A stretch of 14,486 nt of DNA, from contig DHJG01000138.1 of the NCBI GenBank assembly GCA_002404215.1, positions 2,460-16,945 of the forward strand. The letters run 5' to 3'. A model generated the notes under the pieces. It searched no databases. It was not told where the DNA came from and worked only from the letters and a program-made list of their open reading frames with translations. Positions 1-6,717 of this stretch are shown here, in pieces. Position numbers and translations under genes: made by a program. Position 1 is the stretch's first letter. Each line of letters opens with the position of its first letter. This stretch comes from Desulfosporosinus sp. UBA4726. GTDB lineage: Bacteria > Bacillota > Desulfitobacteriia > Desulfitobacteriales > Desulfitobacteriaceae.

Positions 1-32
1 TAATGAACCTCTGCCTAGGCAGAGGTTCATTA
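1..32 (-). terminator. Perfect 32-bp palindrome downstream of dapA, possible terminator
   Basis: Positions 1-16 are the exact reverse complement of 17-32, with no loop bases (centre CCT|AGG). It lies about 55 nt past the dapA stop, where the dapG-dapA transcript would be expected to end, so an intrinsic terminator is the simplest reading. The T-tract needed on the minus strand would fall outside the window and cannot be checked. On the plus strand the following bases are AT-rich but not a T-run. A palindromic repeat element is the alternative. Confidence 0.45.
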
Positions 33-60
33 TCATTATTAATTGCAAAGGAACATATGA

Positions 61-86
61 AAGAGACACGACACGAACCGTCCCTA
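61..86. repeat. Possible remnant of a GGGACGGTTC-type dispersed repeat
   Basis: The minus strand directly after the dapA stop codon reads GGGACGGTTCGTGTCGTGTC. From memory, this resembles the GGGACGGTTC-type dispersed sequences found near REP-associated (IS200-like) transposase genes in many clostridial genomes. Only one copy lies in the window, so the repeat status cannot be shown here. No transposase is present. Confidence 0.25.
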
Positions 87-1040
87 TTACACCATCAAGT
101 CGCTAGCTTTCTCAGATGCTACTTTTAATTCCGTTGTGACTTGTGTCCTGCTTTTGGTGTTTACGCTTACCTTTTTTGTTTCAACGAGAAGATCTTTTAG
201 AAACTTTACTTCCTCCGGCGTTGCATTAACAAGAGGTAAGCGAACTGATCCGGCTTTAATCCCGATCATTTCCACAAGTGCCTTAATGGGAACGGGGTTG
301 GAGGTTACAAAAATTCCTTTGAACATTGGGAAAAGTTCAAGATGTAACTTTGTAGCCTGGGCACAATCTCCTGCGAGCCAAGCATCCACCATTTCTTTCA
401 TTTCATTCCCAATGACATGGGCTGCCACGCTGATAACTCCATAGCATCCTAGCGCTAACATCGGCAATGTCATAGAATCGTCTCCACTATAAATTGCAAA
501 CTCGGGAGGTAACAGTCTTTTTAGTTCACTGACCTGATCAACGGAACCTGCAGCTTCTTTTAAAGCGACAATATTCGGAATTTCAGCTAATCGTTTTACT
601 GTTGCAGGCAATAGATTAGCGGAAGTTCTTCCAGGTACATTATAAAGAATCAGGGGTACAGATGTCACCTGTGCAATGGCTTTAAAATGTTGAAACATCC
701 CTTCCTGGGAAGGTTTATTGTAATAGGGTACAACGACGAGAAATCCATCGACGCCCGTTCCCTCTGCCTGGCGAGCGAGTGAAATAGTGGCCTCGGTAGA
801 ATATGACCCGATCCCTGCAATCACCGGTGTTTTTCCGAGAGCCTCTTTCACTACCCTAAAAAGCTTTATTTTCTCATCAGATGTTACGGTCGGAGACTCT
901 CCCGTCGTTCCACAAACTACTACGCCATCTGATCCATGACTGACTAAGTACTTCGCTAAACGTATGGCTTCTTCGTAATCAACCTCAAACGCCTCATTCA
1001 TGGGAGTTACCATGGCCGTCAAGATTCTTCCAAAAGTCAT
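87..1040 (-). CDS. dapA: 4-hydroxy-tetrahydrodipicolinate synthase
   Basis: Cytosolic TIM-barrel lyase of the class I aldolase type. It condenses pyruvate with aspartate semialdehyde, the first committed step of the diaminopimelate/lysine branch, and its product is also the substrate for spore dipicolinate synthesis. Visible residues are the GTTGES motif (44-49), Tyr133 in LYNVPGRT, Arg138, and the Schiff-base Lys161 in VALKEAAG; these match the Escherichia coli numbering. The chosen ATG at 1040 has an AAGGGTGA ribosome site 5 nt upstream. An in-frame TTG at 1061 would swallow that site. The protein is 317 aa, about 25 residues longer than usual. The extra part is a polar C-terminal tail after the normal end near LPLVNATPEE. 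It is the last gene of the block, 36 nt after dapG. Confidence 0.97.
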   Translation of the reverse strand: MTFGRILTAMVTPMNEAFEVDYEEAIRLAKYLVSHGSDGVVVCGTTGESPTVTSDEKIKLFRVVKEALGKTPVIAGIGSYSTEATISLARQAEGTGVDGFLVVVPYYNKPSQEGMFQHFKAIAQVTSVPLILYNVPGRTSANLLPATVKRLAEIPNIVALKEAAGSVDQVSELKRLLPPEFAIYSGDDSMTLPMLALGCYGVISVAAHVIGNEMKEMVDAWLAGDCAQATKLHLELFPMFKGIFVTSNPVPIKALVEMIGIKAGSVRLPLVNATPEEVKFLKDLLVETKKVSVNTKSRTQVTTELKVASEKASDLMV

Positions 1041-1076
1041 CTCTCTCACCCTTCCTTCCAATATTTTTTGCTTACA

Positions 1077-2303
1077 TCAAACCCCTAACTGGAACTTTTT
1101 GTGTAAAGTTTGAACTGCCGTCACCATGTCTTCCTTGTGAACTAATACCCAAATAGTAGTGTGTGAATCTGCTGATTGCAGGATAGTCACACCATTATCT
1201 GAAAGCGCTTCAACCATATCCGCCATTACCCCAGGAACACCAGCAATCCCCCCCCCCACGATTGAAACTTTGGCACAACTAGGAATAACTCCTGGCTCAA
1301 AGCCCATATTTTGTAAGATTTTAATTGCTTTGGACGCAACCTCGTCTCGCACAGTATAGAGCACAGCTTCCGGCTGAACACTGATAAAGTCGACACTAAT
1401 GTCGGCAAGTGCCATCGCTTTAAAAATACGTTTGTCCGTAAGCTGTTTGTCTTTTGCATCAGCTGTTAAAACTCGAAGTTGTGTAACGTTAGGGGTGTGT
1501 GCAATTCCTGTAATAATACGGTCTGTGGTTATATCTGTTCCTGCGCCTCGATCTGGATGCAGATTGGTAACTAATGTTCCTGGTGCATCTGAAAAAGTCG
1601 ATTTGATTCTCAAGGGAATATTTTGCTGCATCGCAATTTCCACAGCACGGGGATGAATGACTTTGGCGCCTTGATATGCTAACTGACATATCTCATTATA
1701 AGTCATAGTATCTAATATCCGGGCATCTTCCACAATCCGCGGATCCGCAGTCATGATTCCCTCGACATCAGTATAAATATCAATCGCTTCTGCATTAAGA
1801 GCAACTCCAAGAGCTGAAGCCGTCGTGTCGCTTCCGCCTCGTCCAAGGGTCGTAACCTGACCGTCTTCCGTCATTCCCTGAAAACCTGCAACAACAACGA
1901 CTTTACCCTGCGCTAGCTCTTCTAAGATGGCACCCGGCTCCACTCTTACAATACGGGCATCTCCGAACTCTTTATCTGTAATAATACCTGCTTGCCCTCC
2001 AGTAAAAAGGACCGCTTCCAAGCCCAGACTATTTAACGTGCTTACTAAGATAGTCCCAGAAATCACCTCGCCACAACTCATCAGGAGATCCAATTCACGT
2101 TTTGGTAAGTCAGGATATATTCCTTTTACCATACCCAAAAACGTATCAGTTGCATAGGGATCCCCGGAACGACCAATAGCAGAAACTACTATAACTGGAG
2201 AATATCCACTATGAACAGCTTCTAAAACTTTTGAAACCACCTGAGTTCTTCGTTCTGCCGTAGCCACGGAGGTTCCGCCAAACTTCTGTATTAAAATTCG
2301 CAA
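1077..2303 (-). CDS. dapG: Aspartate kinase (DapG type)
   Basis: Phosphorylates aspartate, the first step of the aspartate-family pathway. The amino-acid kinase domain covers about residues 1-235, with QKFGGTSVA at the N-terminus and GRGGSDTTA further in. Two ACT regulatory domains follow to residue 408. By synteny with B. subtilis it corresponds to the DapG isozyme, which is inhibited by diaminopimelate; that property is inferred. The family N-terminus MxIxVQKFGGTS matches a TTG start at 2303 preceded by AGAAGGGGGG. An in-frame ATG at 2330 also has a good site (AGGGAG, 6-nt spacing) and would add nine residues, MNLRRGGGW; both starts may be used. A run of ten G's (1248-1257) encodes the VGGGIAG loop of the last ACT domain. 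It follows asd after a gap of about 110 nt. Confidence 0.95.
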   Translation of the reverse strand: MRILIQKFGGTSVATAERRTQVVSKVLEAVHSGYSPVIVVSAIGRSGDPYATDTFLGMVKGIYPDLPKRELDLLMSCGEVISGTILVSTLNSLGLEAVLFTGGQAGIITDKEFGDARIVRVEPGAILEELAQGKVVVVAGFQGMTEDGQVTTLGRGGSDTTASALGVALNAEAIDIYTDVEGIMTADPRIVEDARILDTMTYNEICQLAYQGAKVIHPRAVEIAMQQNIPLRIKSTFSDAPGTLVTNLHPDRGAGTDITTDRIITGIAHTPNVTQLRVLTADAKDKQLTDKRIFKAMALADISVDFISVQPEAVLYTVRDEVASKAIKILQNMGFEPGVIPSCAKVSIVGGGIAGVPGVMADMVEALSDNGVTILQSADSHTTIWVLVHKEDMVTAVQTLHKKFQLGV

Positions 2304-2413
2304 CCACCCGCCCCCCCTTCTCAAGTTCATAAAAAACTCCCTATAATTGACAGCAAAGCATTGGTAAGCGGGATGAAGTTACCTTCAGAACTACAAACAT
2401 CTACTCTTGATAG

Positions 2414-3403
2414 TTATAGCAGGAGTTCCGCGATTTGGACGGCATTCGTCGCCGCACCCTTACGAATTTGATCCCCAACTACCCACAAGTTGAACCCTTG
2501 AGCTATGGAAAAGTCTTTACGCAAGCGCCCGACAAAGACTTCGTCTTTGTCAGAACATAACCACGGCATTGGATAACGGTCATCACTTGGACCGTCATCA
2601 ACAATAATGCCCGCCGCTTTGCTTAAAGCCTCCCGGATATCTGAAACACTGACTAAGCGATCGGTCTCAACATTAATGGACTCCGAGTGACTCCTGAAAA
2701 CCGGTACCCGAACCGTTGTTGCGGTAATGGCCATATCCGGTACATGGAAAATCTTTTGTGTTTCCTTAACCATCTTCCACTCTTCTTTGGTATAGTCGCC
2801 CTCTTGGAATACATCAATACGAGGAATGACATTAAAGGCAATTTGATAAGGAAAAACGCTCGAAGTTAACTCTTCCCCCTGAGACCACGCCTTAACTTGT
2901 GCTCCCAGTTCTTCAATACCTTCGCGTCCCGCTCCTGACACGGCTTGATAGGTAGAAACTACCACCCGACGAATTCCTGCTAAATCAAAAATCGGTTTGA
3001 GGGCAACGGCCATAATAATCGTCGAACAATTAGGGTTTGCAATAATCCCCTTATGCCATAAAACATCTTCAGGATTAACTTCAGGTACTACAAGAGGCAC
3101 TTCCGGATCGAGCCGAAAAGCGCTACTGTTATCAATCACCACGGCCCCACTGTCCACCGCAGAACGGGCAAATTCCGTACTCCCTGATCCGCCGGCAAAG
3201 AGCGCAATGTCTATGCCCTTAAAACTCTCGTGGGTTGTCTCTTGAACCTCAAGTTCCTGGCCCTGCCATGAAATGAGTTTCCCTGCAGAACGTTTTGTTG
3301 CCAGTAACCTTAATTCATCTACCGGAAAATGACGTTCAGCAAGGATCTTAAGAAACTCTTGTCCAACTGCGCCCGTAGCGCCAACGATAGCTATATTCGG
3401 CAT
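2414..3403 (-). CDS. asd: Aspartate-semialdehyde dehydrogenase
   Basis: NADPH-dependent reduction of aspartyl phosphate to aspartate semialdehyde, the step between DapG and DapA. The N-terminal Rossmann motif is GATGAVG (8-14). The catalytic Cys126 sits in NPNCST, the QAVSGAGREG loop is at about 153-162, and the active-site His239 is in RVPVFRSHSES. The length of 329 aa is typical. The ATG has AAGGAGG 10 nt upstream, and no alternative start is needed. It sits between dpaB and dapG as in B. subtilis. A gap of 107 nt separates it from dpaB, and in it I see only a weak 5-bp hairpin and no convincing promoter. Identity is secure. Confidence 0.97.
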   Translation of the reverse strand: MPNIAIVGATGAVGQEFLKILAERHFPVDELRLLATKRSAGKLISWQGQELEVQETTHESFKGIDIALFAGGSGSTEFARSAVDSGAVVIDNSSAFRLDPEVPLVVPEVNPEDVLWHKGIIANPNCSTIIMAVALKPIFDLAGIRRVVVSTYQAVSGAGREGIEELGAQVKAWSQGEELTSSVFPYQIAFNVIPRIDVFQEGDYTKEEWKMVKETQKIFHVPDMAITATTVRVPVFRSHSESINVETDRLVSVSDIREALSKAAGIIVDDGPSDDRYPMPWLCSDKDEVFVGRLRKDFSIAQGFNLWVVGDQIRKGAATNAVQIAELLL

Positions 3404-3510
3404 CCCTTATGTTCCTCCTTATTTTTTAACTCAAGTTGCCTTGTGAGAATGGCGCCCTACTGTAAAAAGCAAGACACCAAGTCTCATTCATCGGCGATCA
3501 CTGTTTTACT

Positions 3511-4098
3511 CTACCGATAATCTAACAACACAGGTTGAATTTGTTTTCCGGCACAAGCCATGAGGATGGTTTCCGGAACTTTACCCATATGTGCTACTAA
3601 AGAATTGGCTTTGACTTCGGGGTTATCTTGACCAAAAGGTACCAAGTAGATATTTTTTGTAACGAGTATGGTCCCAAGATTTCGAGCATTTAAGCCCAGT
3701 CCATCATTGGTAGAAATTGCTAAAACTAACGGCCTTTGATTACGCAGATGGGATTTTGCTGCCATAAGCACCGGTGTATCAATAATTCCGTTGGCAAGTT
3801 TCGCCAGAGTATTTCCAGTACATGGAGCAATGACCACACAATCAAACATCTTCTTAGGCCCTATTGGCTCCGCATCAGGAATCGTTTGGATCAGCTTTTG
3901 ATGCGTAATTTCCTGAAATTGCTGCTTCCACTCCTCCGCCTTACCAAATCGTGTATCCATACTTTCCACAGAATAGGAGATAATCGGAGTTACCTCAGCC
4001 CCTTCATTAACCAAACTCTTCATGACCTTGAGAACTTCATTTATTGTACAGTGTGATCCTGTAATAGCGAACCCAATTTTCAACCCGTCAAACTGCAT
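3511..4098 (-). CDS. dpaB: Dipicolinate synthase subunit B (SpoVFB, flavoprotein)
   Basis: Flavoprotein subunit of dipicolinate synthase, which makes pyridine-2,6-dicarboxylate in the mother cell late in sporulation for deposition in the spore core. The 195-aa sequence is a PpcA/UbiX-like flavodoxin fold. It has an N-terminal GFAITGSHCTI nucleotide-binding stretch (9-19), the APCTGNTLAKLANGI segment (91-105) and AISTNDGLG (127-135). The ATG has GGAGGTG 7 nt upstream. The gene begins 18 nt after the dpaA stop, so the two subunits should be co-translated. Length and motifs agree with B. subtilis SpoVFB. No disabling change is visible. Confidence 0.95.
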   Translation of the reverse strand: MQFDGLKIGFAITGSHCTINEVLKVMKSLVNEGAEVTPIISYSVESMDTRFGKAEEWKQQFQEITHQKLIQTIPDAEPIGPKKMFDCVVIAPCTGNTLAKLANGIIDTPVLMAAKSHLRNQRPLVLAISTNDGLGLNARNLGTILVTKNIYLVPFGQDNPEVKANSLVAHMGKVPETILMACAGKQIQPVLLDYR

Positions 4099-4116
4099 CC
4101 CTTCGCACCTCCACTT

Positions 4117-5028
4117 TTAAGACTGAACAATAGCATTCATTGTGGTCAAGTGACGAAGAATAAGTTGCGGATAGATTTGAGCAAGAATTCGGCCGGCTGT
4201 TTTAGGAGCTACAATGCCAGGGAGACCCGGAGCTAAAAGTGCCTTAATACCCAGCAACGCCGCATATTCAAAATCAGTCCCTCCTGGAATAGAAGCCAAA
4301 TCCACGATTACTGTATCCCGAGCTACCTTTTCTAACATCACGCGATCTAAAATAAGATGCGGTACGGTATTGAAAATGATTTCCGCACGACTAATCTCAT
4401 TCTCAAGATCTGCAAGCTGTACAGCACGGAATCCCATTTCAACTGCACGTGCTAGGTTTGAAGGCTTACGAGCTACCCCTGTCACATGTGCTCCTATGCC
4501 TTGTAACATGCGCGCTAGAGTCCAACCACACCGTCCTAAACCTAGGACCATGCTTTCACTGCCATGAATCGTTATGGTTGTGGCCTCCATAGCCATTTGA
4601 ATGGCTCCTTCTGCGGAAGGTATGGAATTAAGGACAGTAATTTCATTCAGGGTTATGGTTTCTACCAATCGGATTCCCAACTTCTCTGCTGCTGACTTCA
4701 AGGCCGGTCGCGCCCAACCAATTAATAGTGGAACATGCGCTGGTATAGCTTGCAGTACATCTTTGTTTAATATGATAGGTTGGCTAGAGTATTTAGCTTT
4801 GACTACCCCACGGTCATCCGTGCCGAACATCGGAAATAGCAACATGTCTACTTGACCAACTGCGTCTTGAAGTGAAGACGCAAGGGTCATTCCCGGAATG
4901 GGCGAAGCATTTTCGAATCCGACCCCGACTATGTAGGCTCCCTGTTTTTGAAGTTCGGGAATTAAATAGATCTCCCTCTCGTCTCCTCCGATTACGGCCA
5001 AACGAATTCCTTTCAGACCCGCACTCAT
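4117..5028 (-). CDS. dpaA: Dipicolinate synthase subunit A (SpoVFA, NAD(P)-binding)
   Basis: Dehydrogenase-like subunit that, with DpaB, converts the DapA product to dipicolinic acid. The protein is 303 aa. The N-terminal domain carries VIGGDEREIYL (12-22). A conserved NSIPSAEGAIQMAME segment follows (134-148). A Rossmann domain with GLGRCG (163-168) comes next, and the C-terminus has PGLPGIVAPKTAGR (267-280). The ATG at 5028 was chosen because AAAGGGGG lies 7 nt upstream. A longer in-frame start at 5058 has no ribosome site. A sigma-K-like promoter sits about 42 nt upstream, which fits the mother-cell timing known for spoVF in B. subtilis. It precedes dpaB in an evident two-gene unit. Confidence 0.95.
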   Translation of the reverse strand: MSAGLKGIRLAVIGGDEREIYLIPELQKQGAYIVGVGFENASPIPGMTLASSLQDAVGQVDMLLFPMFGTDDRGVVKAKYSSQPIILNKDVLQAIPAHVPLLIGWARPALKSAAEKLGIRLVETITLNEITVLNSIPSAEGAIQMAMEATTITIHGSESMVLGLGRCGWTLARMLQGIGAHVTGVARKPSNLARAVEMGFRAVQLADLENEISRAEIIFNTVPHLILDRVMLEKVARDTVIVDLASIPGGTDFEYAALLGIKALLAPGLPGIVAPKTAGRILAQIYPQLILRHLTTMNAIVQS

Positions 5029-5069
5029 CTTTATGCCCCCTTTGAGACAGTGTCCCATTGACTACTATC

Positions 5070-5097
5070 CATTATATGAGGGAACGCGGTCTGCGGT
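5070..5097 (-). promoter_or_regulatory. Candidate sigma-K-type promoter of dpaAB
   Basis: On the minus strand the gap between dapB and dpaA reads AC, then 17 nt, then CATATAATG. The sigma-K consensus is AC-N16/17-CATANNNTA, so only the last base differs. The same bases contain a perfect TATAAT, but the position where a sigma-A -35 box should lie reads TAACCG, which is poor. The start would fall near 5063, about 35 nt before the dpaA ATG. A small hairpin (5091-5104, CTGCG/CGCAG) overlaps the upstream half. Confidence 0.45.
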
Positions 5098-5113
5098 TAC
5101 GCAGGATAATTAC

Positions 5114-5917
5114 CTAATCGAGGAAATTTTCCAGGCCTATGACTAGATCTTTCAATTCGATAGCCTTGCGAATAGCCAACATAACTCCTGGCATATAGGT
5201 CTCTCTCGAGAATGCATCATGCCGGATTGTTAGAGACTGGCCTAACCCACCAAAAATAACTTCTTGGTGGGCAATTAAACCTGGTAAGCGCACAGAGTGA
5301 ATACGAATTCCCCCAATATCCGCTCCACGAGCCCCCGGGATTTTCTCATATTCATTGGGGTGTCCCTGAACCAGGGGTTCACGAACTTCCAACATTACTT
5401 CTGCTGTCTTGATTGCAGTTCCCGATGGAGCATCAAGTTTTTGATCATGGTGCAATTCGATAATATCCACATTAGGAAAATATTTTACTGTTTCCCTAGC
5501 AAATCTCATCATCAAAATTGCCCCGATAGCGAAATTAGGAGCTAAGAAAGCGCCCACATGTTCCTTTATTACTAGCGTCCGAATTTCTTCTATTTCAGCT
5601 TCTTCTAAGCCAGTTGTTCCAATAACTGGAATAACTCCAGCCATGATTGCCGTTTTCGCATTTTTCAAGACAGATTGGGGATTTGTGAAATCCACTAAAA
5701 CATCTGCGTGTGACATACGCAACATTTCAACATCCAATGCACCCGTAATATCGACACCGACTCGCGGTGCACCAACAACGAAGCCAACGTCCATCCCCTG
5801 ATGCCGCGTATCTGAAGCTCCTATCAAAAGGAGATCATCCTGTTTAAGAACCGACCGGATCACCTCTTGACCCATCTTCCCACTTGCTCCGGAGACGAAA
5901 ACTCGAATTTTTTTCAA
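5114..5917 (-). CDS. dapB: 4-hydroxy-tetrahydrodipicolinate reductase
   Basis: NAD(P)H-dependent reductase that takes the DapA product towards diaminopimelate and lysine. The N-terminal VSGASGKMG (8-16) is the dinucleotide-binding loop. GTTG is at 100-103, and the catalytic and substrate-binding stretch ELHHDQKLDAPSGTA (154-168) holds His156, His157, Lys160 and the SGT motif. The length of 267 aa is typical. The start is a TTG preceded by AGGAGGGG with 6-nt spacing, giving the family N-terminus MKKIRVFVSG. The upstream in-frame extension to 6019 runs through a promoter and a hairpin and is not coding. In B. subtilis dapB lies elsewhere; here it sits next to dpaA, its competitor for substrate. 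Confidence 0.96.
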   Translation of the reverse strand: MKKIRVFVSGASGKMGQEVIRSVLKQDDLLLIGASDTRHQGMDVGFVVGAPRVGVDITGALDVEMLRMSHADVLVDFTNPQSVLKNAKTAIMAGVIPVIGTTGLEEAEIEEIRTLVIKEHVGAFLAPNFAIGAILMMRFARETVKYFPNVDIIELHHDQKLDAPSGTAIKTAEVMLEVREPLVQGHPNEYEKIPGARGADIGGIRIHSVRLPGLIAHQEVIFGGLGQSLTIRHDAFSRETYMPGVMLAIRKAIELKDLVIGLENFLD

Positions 5918-5944
5918 CAGAAACCCCTCCTGTGATGATAAGGC

Positions 5945-5975
5945 AAAAACCCCGTTGCAATCGCAAGGCGGGGTT
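5945..5975 (-). terminator. Intrinsic terminator or attenuator in the dapB leader
   Basis: On the minus strand AACCCCG (5975-5969) pairs with CGGGGTT (5954-5948). An inner TTGC/GCAA stem has the 4-nt loop 5959-5962 and a 2-nt bulge, and the outer stem runs straight into TTTTT (5949-5945). It lies after the PRC-barrel gene and before the dapB ribosome site, and just downstream of a strong promoter match. It could end read-through from upstream or attenuate dapB. Confidence 0.6.
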
Positions 5976-5990
5976 ACAGCTTTTCTATTC

Positions 5991-6019
5991 ATTTTATTGG
6001 GTATAGCGGACTCTGTCAA
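5991..6019 (-). promoter_or_regulatory. Candidate sigma-A promoter of dapB
   Basis: The minus strand shows TTGACA (6019-6014), a 17-nt spacer and TAAAAT (5996-5991): a perfect -35, a 5/6 -10 and ideal spacing. The -35 box contains the TGA stop codon of the preceding PRC-barrel gene. The predicted start, near 5984, is about 9 nt before the terminator-like hairpin and about 67 nt before the dapB TTG start. Confidence 0.6.
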
Positions 6020-6312
6020 ATTGAATATTTATGATTTTCCTCAGATTTGTTATGTAAGTCAATAATAATTACCTCAGAACCTACTTTTTTAATAGTATGC
6101 CAAGGTATCACCAACGTCTCACGTTCTCTTTCGCCCCTTGAACCTGAACCCAAAAAGCCAGAAAAGCCTGAAAATCCTCCACGGGAGGTCAGAATAATCG
6201 CTTCAACAGCTCCGTTTAAGGATATATCAAGATCAGCATCGCCCACTAGTCCTAGTTTAGCGCCATTATGCAGATTAATGATTTCTTTGCCAGCGAGATC
6301 ACTTAAAAGCAT
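6016..6312 (-). CDS. YlmC/YmxH-family PRC-barrel sporulation protein
   Basis: A 98-aa small PRC-barrel protein of the YlmC/YmxH family found in spore-formers; the molecular role is not established. The N-terminus LLSDLAGKEIINLHNGAKLG and the C-terminal half with VIPWHTIKKVGSEVIIID are the family hallmarks. Between them is a loop rich in Gly, Phe and Ser (about 45-60, GGFSGFSGFLGSGSRG). This loop replaces a shorter loop in the B. subtilis protein as I recall it. The ATG has GAGGAGGG 6 nt upstream. The position matches ymxH, which precedes spoVFA in B. subtilis. Its stop codon is embedded in the -35 box of the dapB promoter. Confidence 0.88.
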   Translation of the reverse strand: MLLSDLAGKEIINLHNGAKLGLVGDADLDISLNGAVEAIILTSRGGFSGFSGFLGSGSRGERERETLVIPWHTIKKVGSEVIIIDLHNKSEENHKYSI

Positions 6313-6325
6313 CCTATTCCCTCCT

Positions 6326-6628
6326 CTATTTCCGTAGTCTCATCCATGCATTCAATACGAAAGGTTGTAAAATGGCTAGTATTAAAGAGATGACAGCAAG
6401 TGGTTCAACCCAAAAAACCGAATCACTCCACCAATTTTCGGGGATTTTCAGAAAGGAGAATAAAAGTTCCATCGAGAGGTAAATCCCCCCTGCAGTGCCC
6501 ACCAATTGGCTTAATGCCGTGGCCAACTGATTTGAGGTTGACTGTGATCGCCACATCATCCTATACTTTCGTGCTCGCACGGAAATGACAATACCAATAA
6601 CGATCAAAATAAGTCCAATGGCTTGCAT
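6326..6628 (-). CDS. Small multi-pass membrane protein, unknown function
   Basis: I do not recognise this 100-aa protein. It has hydrophobic segments at about 1-17, 38-60 and 71-93, suggesting three membrane spans. A basic stretch, RARKYRMMWR, follows the first span. A polar PENWWSDS loop lies between the second and third, and the C-terminus is basic (MRLRK). The ATG has GGGGGAG 5 nt upstream, and a CCCC/GGGG hairpin overlaps that site. It ends 13 nt before the PRC-barrel gene, so the two are probably co-transcribed. A terminator separates it from dut, which implies its own promoter; only a weak TACAAT -10 candidate is visible. Coding status rests on the ribosome site, the spacing and the coherent membrane pattern. 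Confidence 0.75.
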   Translation of the reverse strand: MQAIGLILIVIGIVISVRARKYRMMWRSQSTSNQLATALSQLVGTAGGIYLSMELLFSFLKIPENWWSDSVFWVEPLAVISLILAILQPFVLNAWMRLRK

Positions 6629-6675
6629 TTTTACTCCCCCTCATGGGGATTGTATGTAAAGACAAACTTCTATAG

Positions 6676-6717
6676 AACAAAAGAATCAGGAAGATTATCA
6701 TTTAATCCTTCTGATTC
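6676..6717 (-). terminator. Intrinsic terminator directly after dut
   Basis: Positions 6683-6697 pair with 6703-6717 over 15 bp, with one wobble, one mismatch and a 5-nt loop. On the minus strand the stem is followed by TTTTGTT. The stem begins at the base right after the dut TAG stop, so it ends the upstream transcript. Confidence 0.8.

Noticed and set aside
136..444. Plus-strand open frame of 102 codons opposite dapA
   Set aside because: Lies entirely antisense to a clearly conserved gene, has no ribosome site and no recognisable protein motif.
3404..3510. Promoter or terminator in the dpaB-asd gap
   Set aside because: Only a 5-bp hairpin followed by T5 and a lone TTTACA without a -10 at proper spacing; too weak to call.
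5918..5990. Lysine riboswitch before dapB
   Set aside because: The leader is only about 70 nt, far shorter than the roughly 170-nt lysine riboswitch, and its conserved parts are absent.
5918..6019. N-terminal extension of DapB to 6019
   Set aside because: The extension would translate through the -10 box and a terminator hairpin, and the TTG at 5917 has a strong ribosome site and the family N-terminus.
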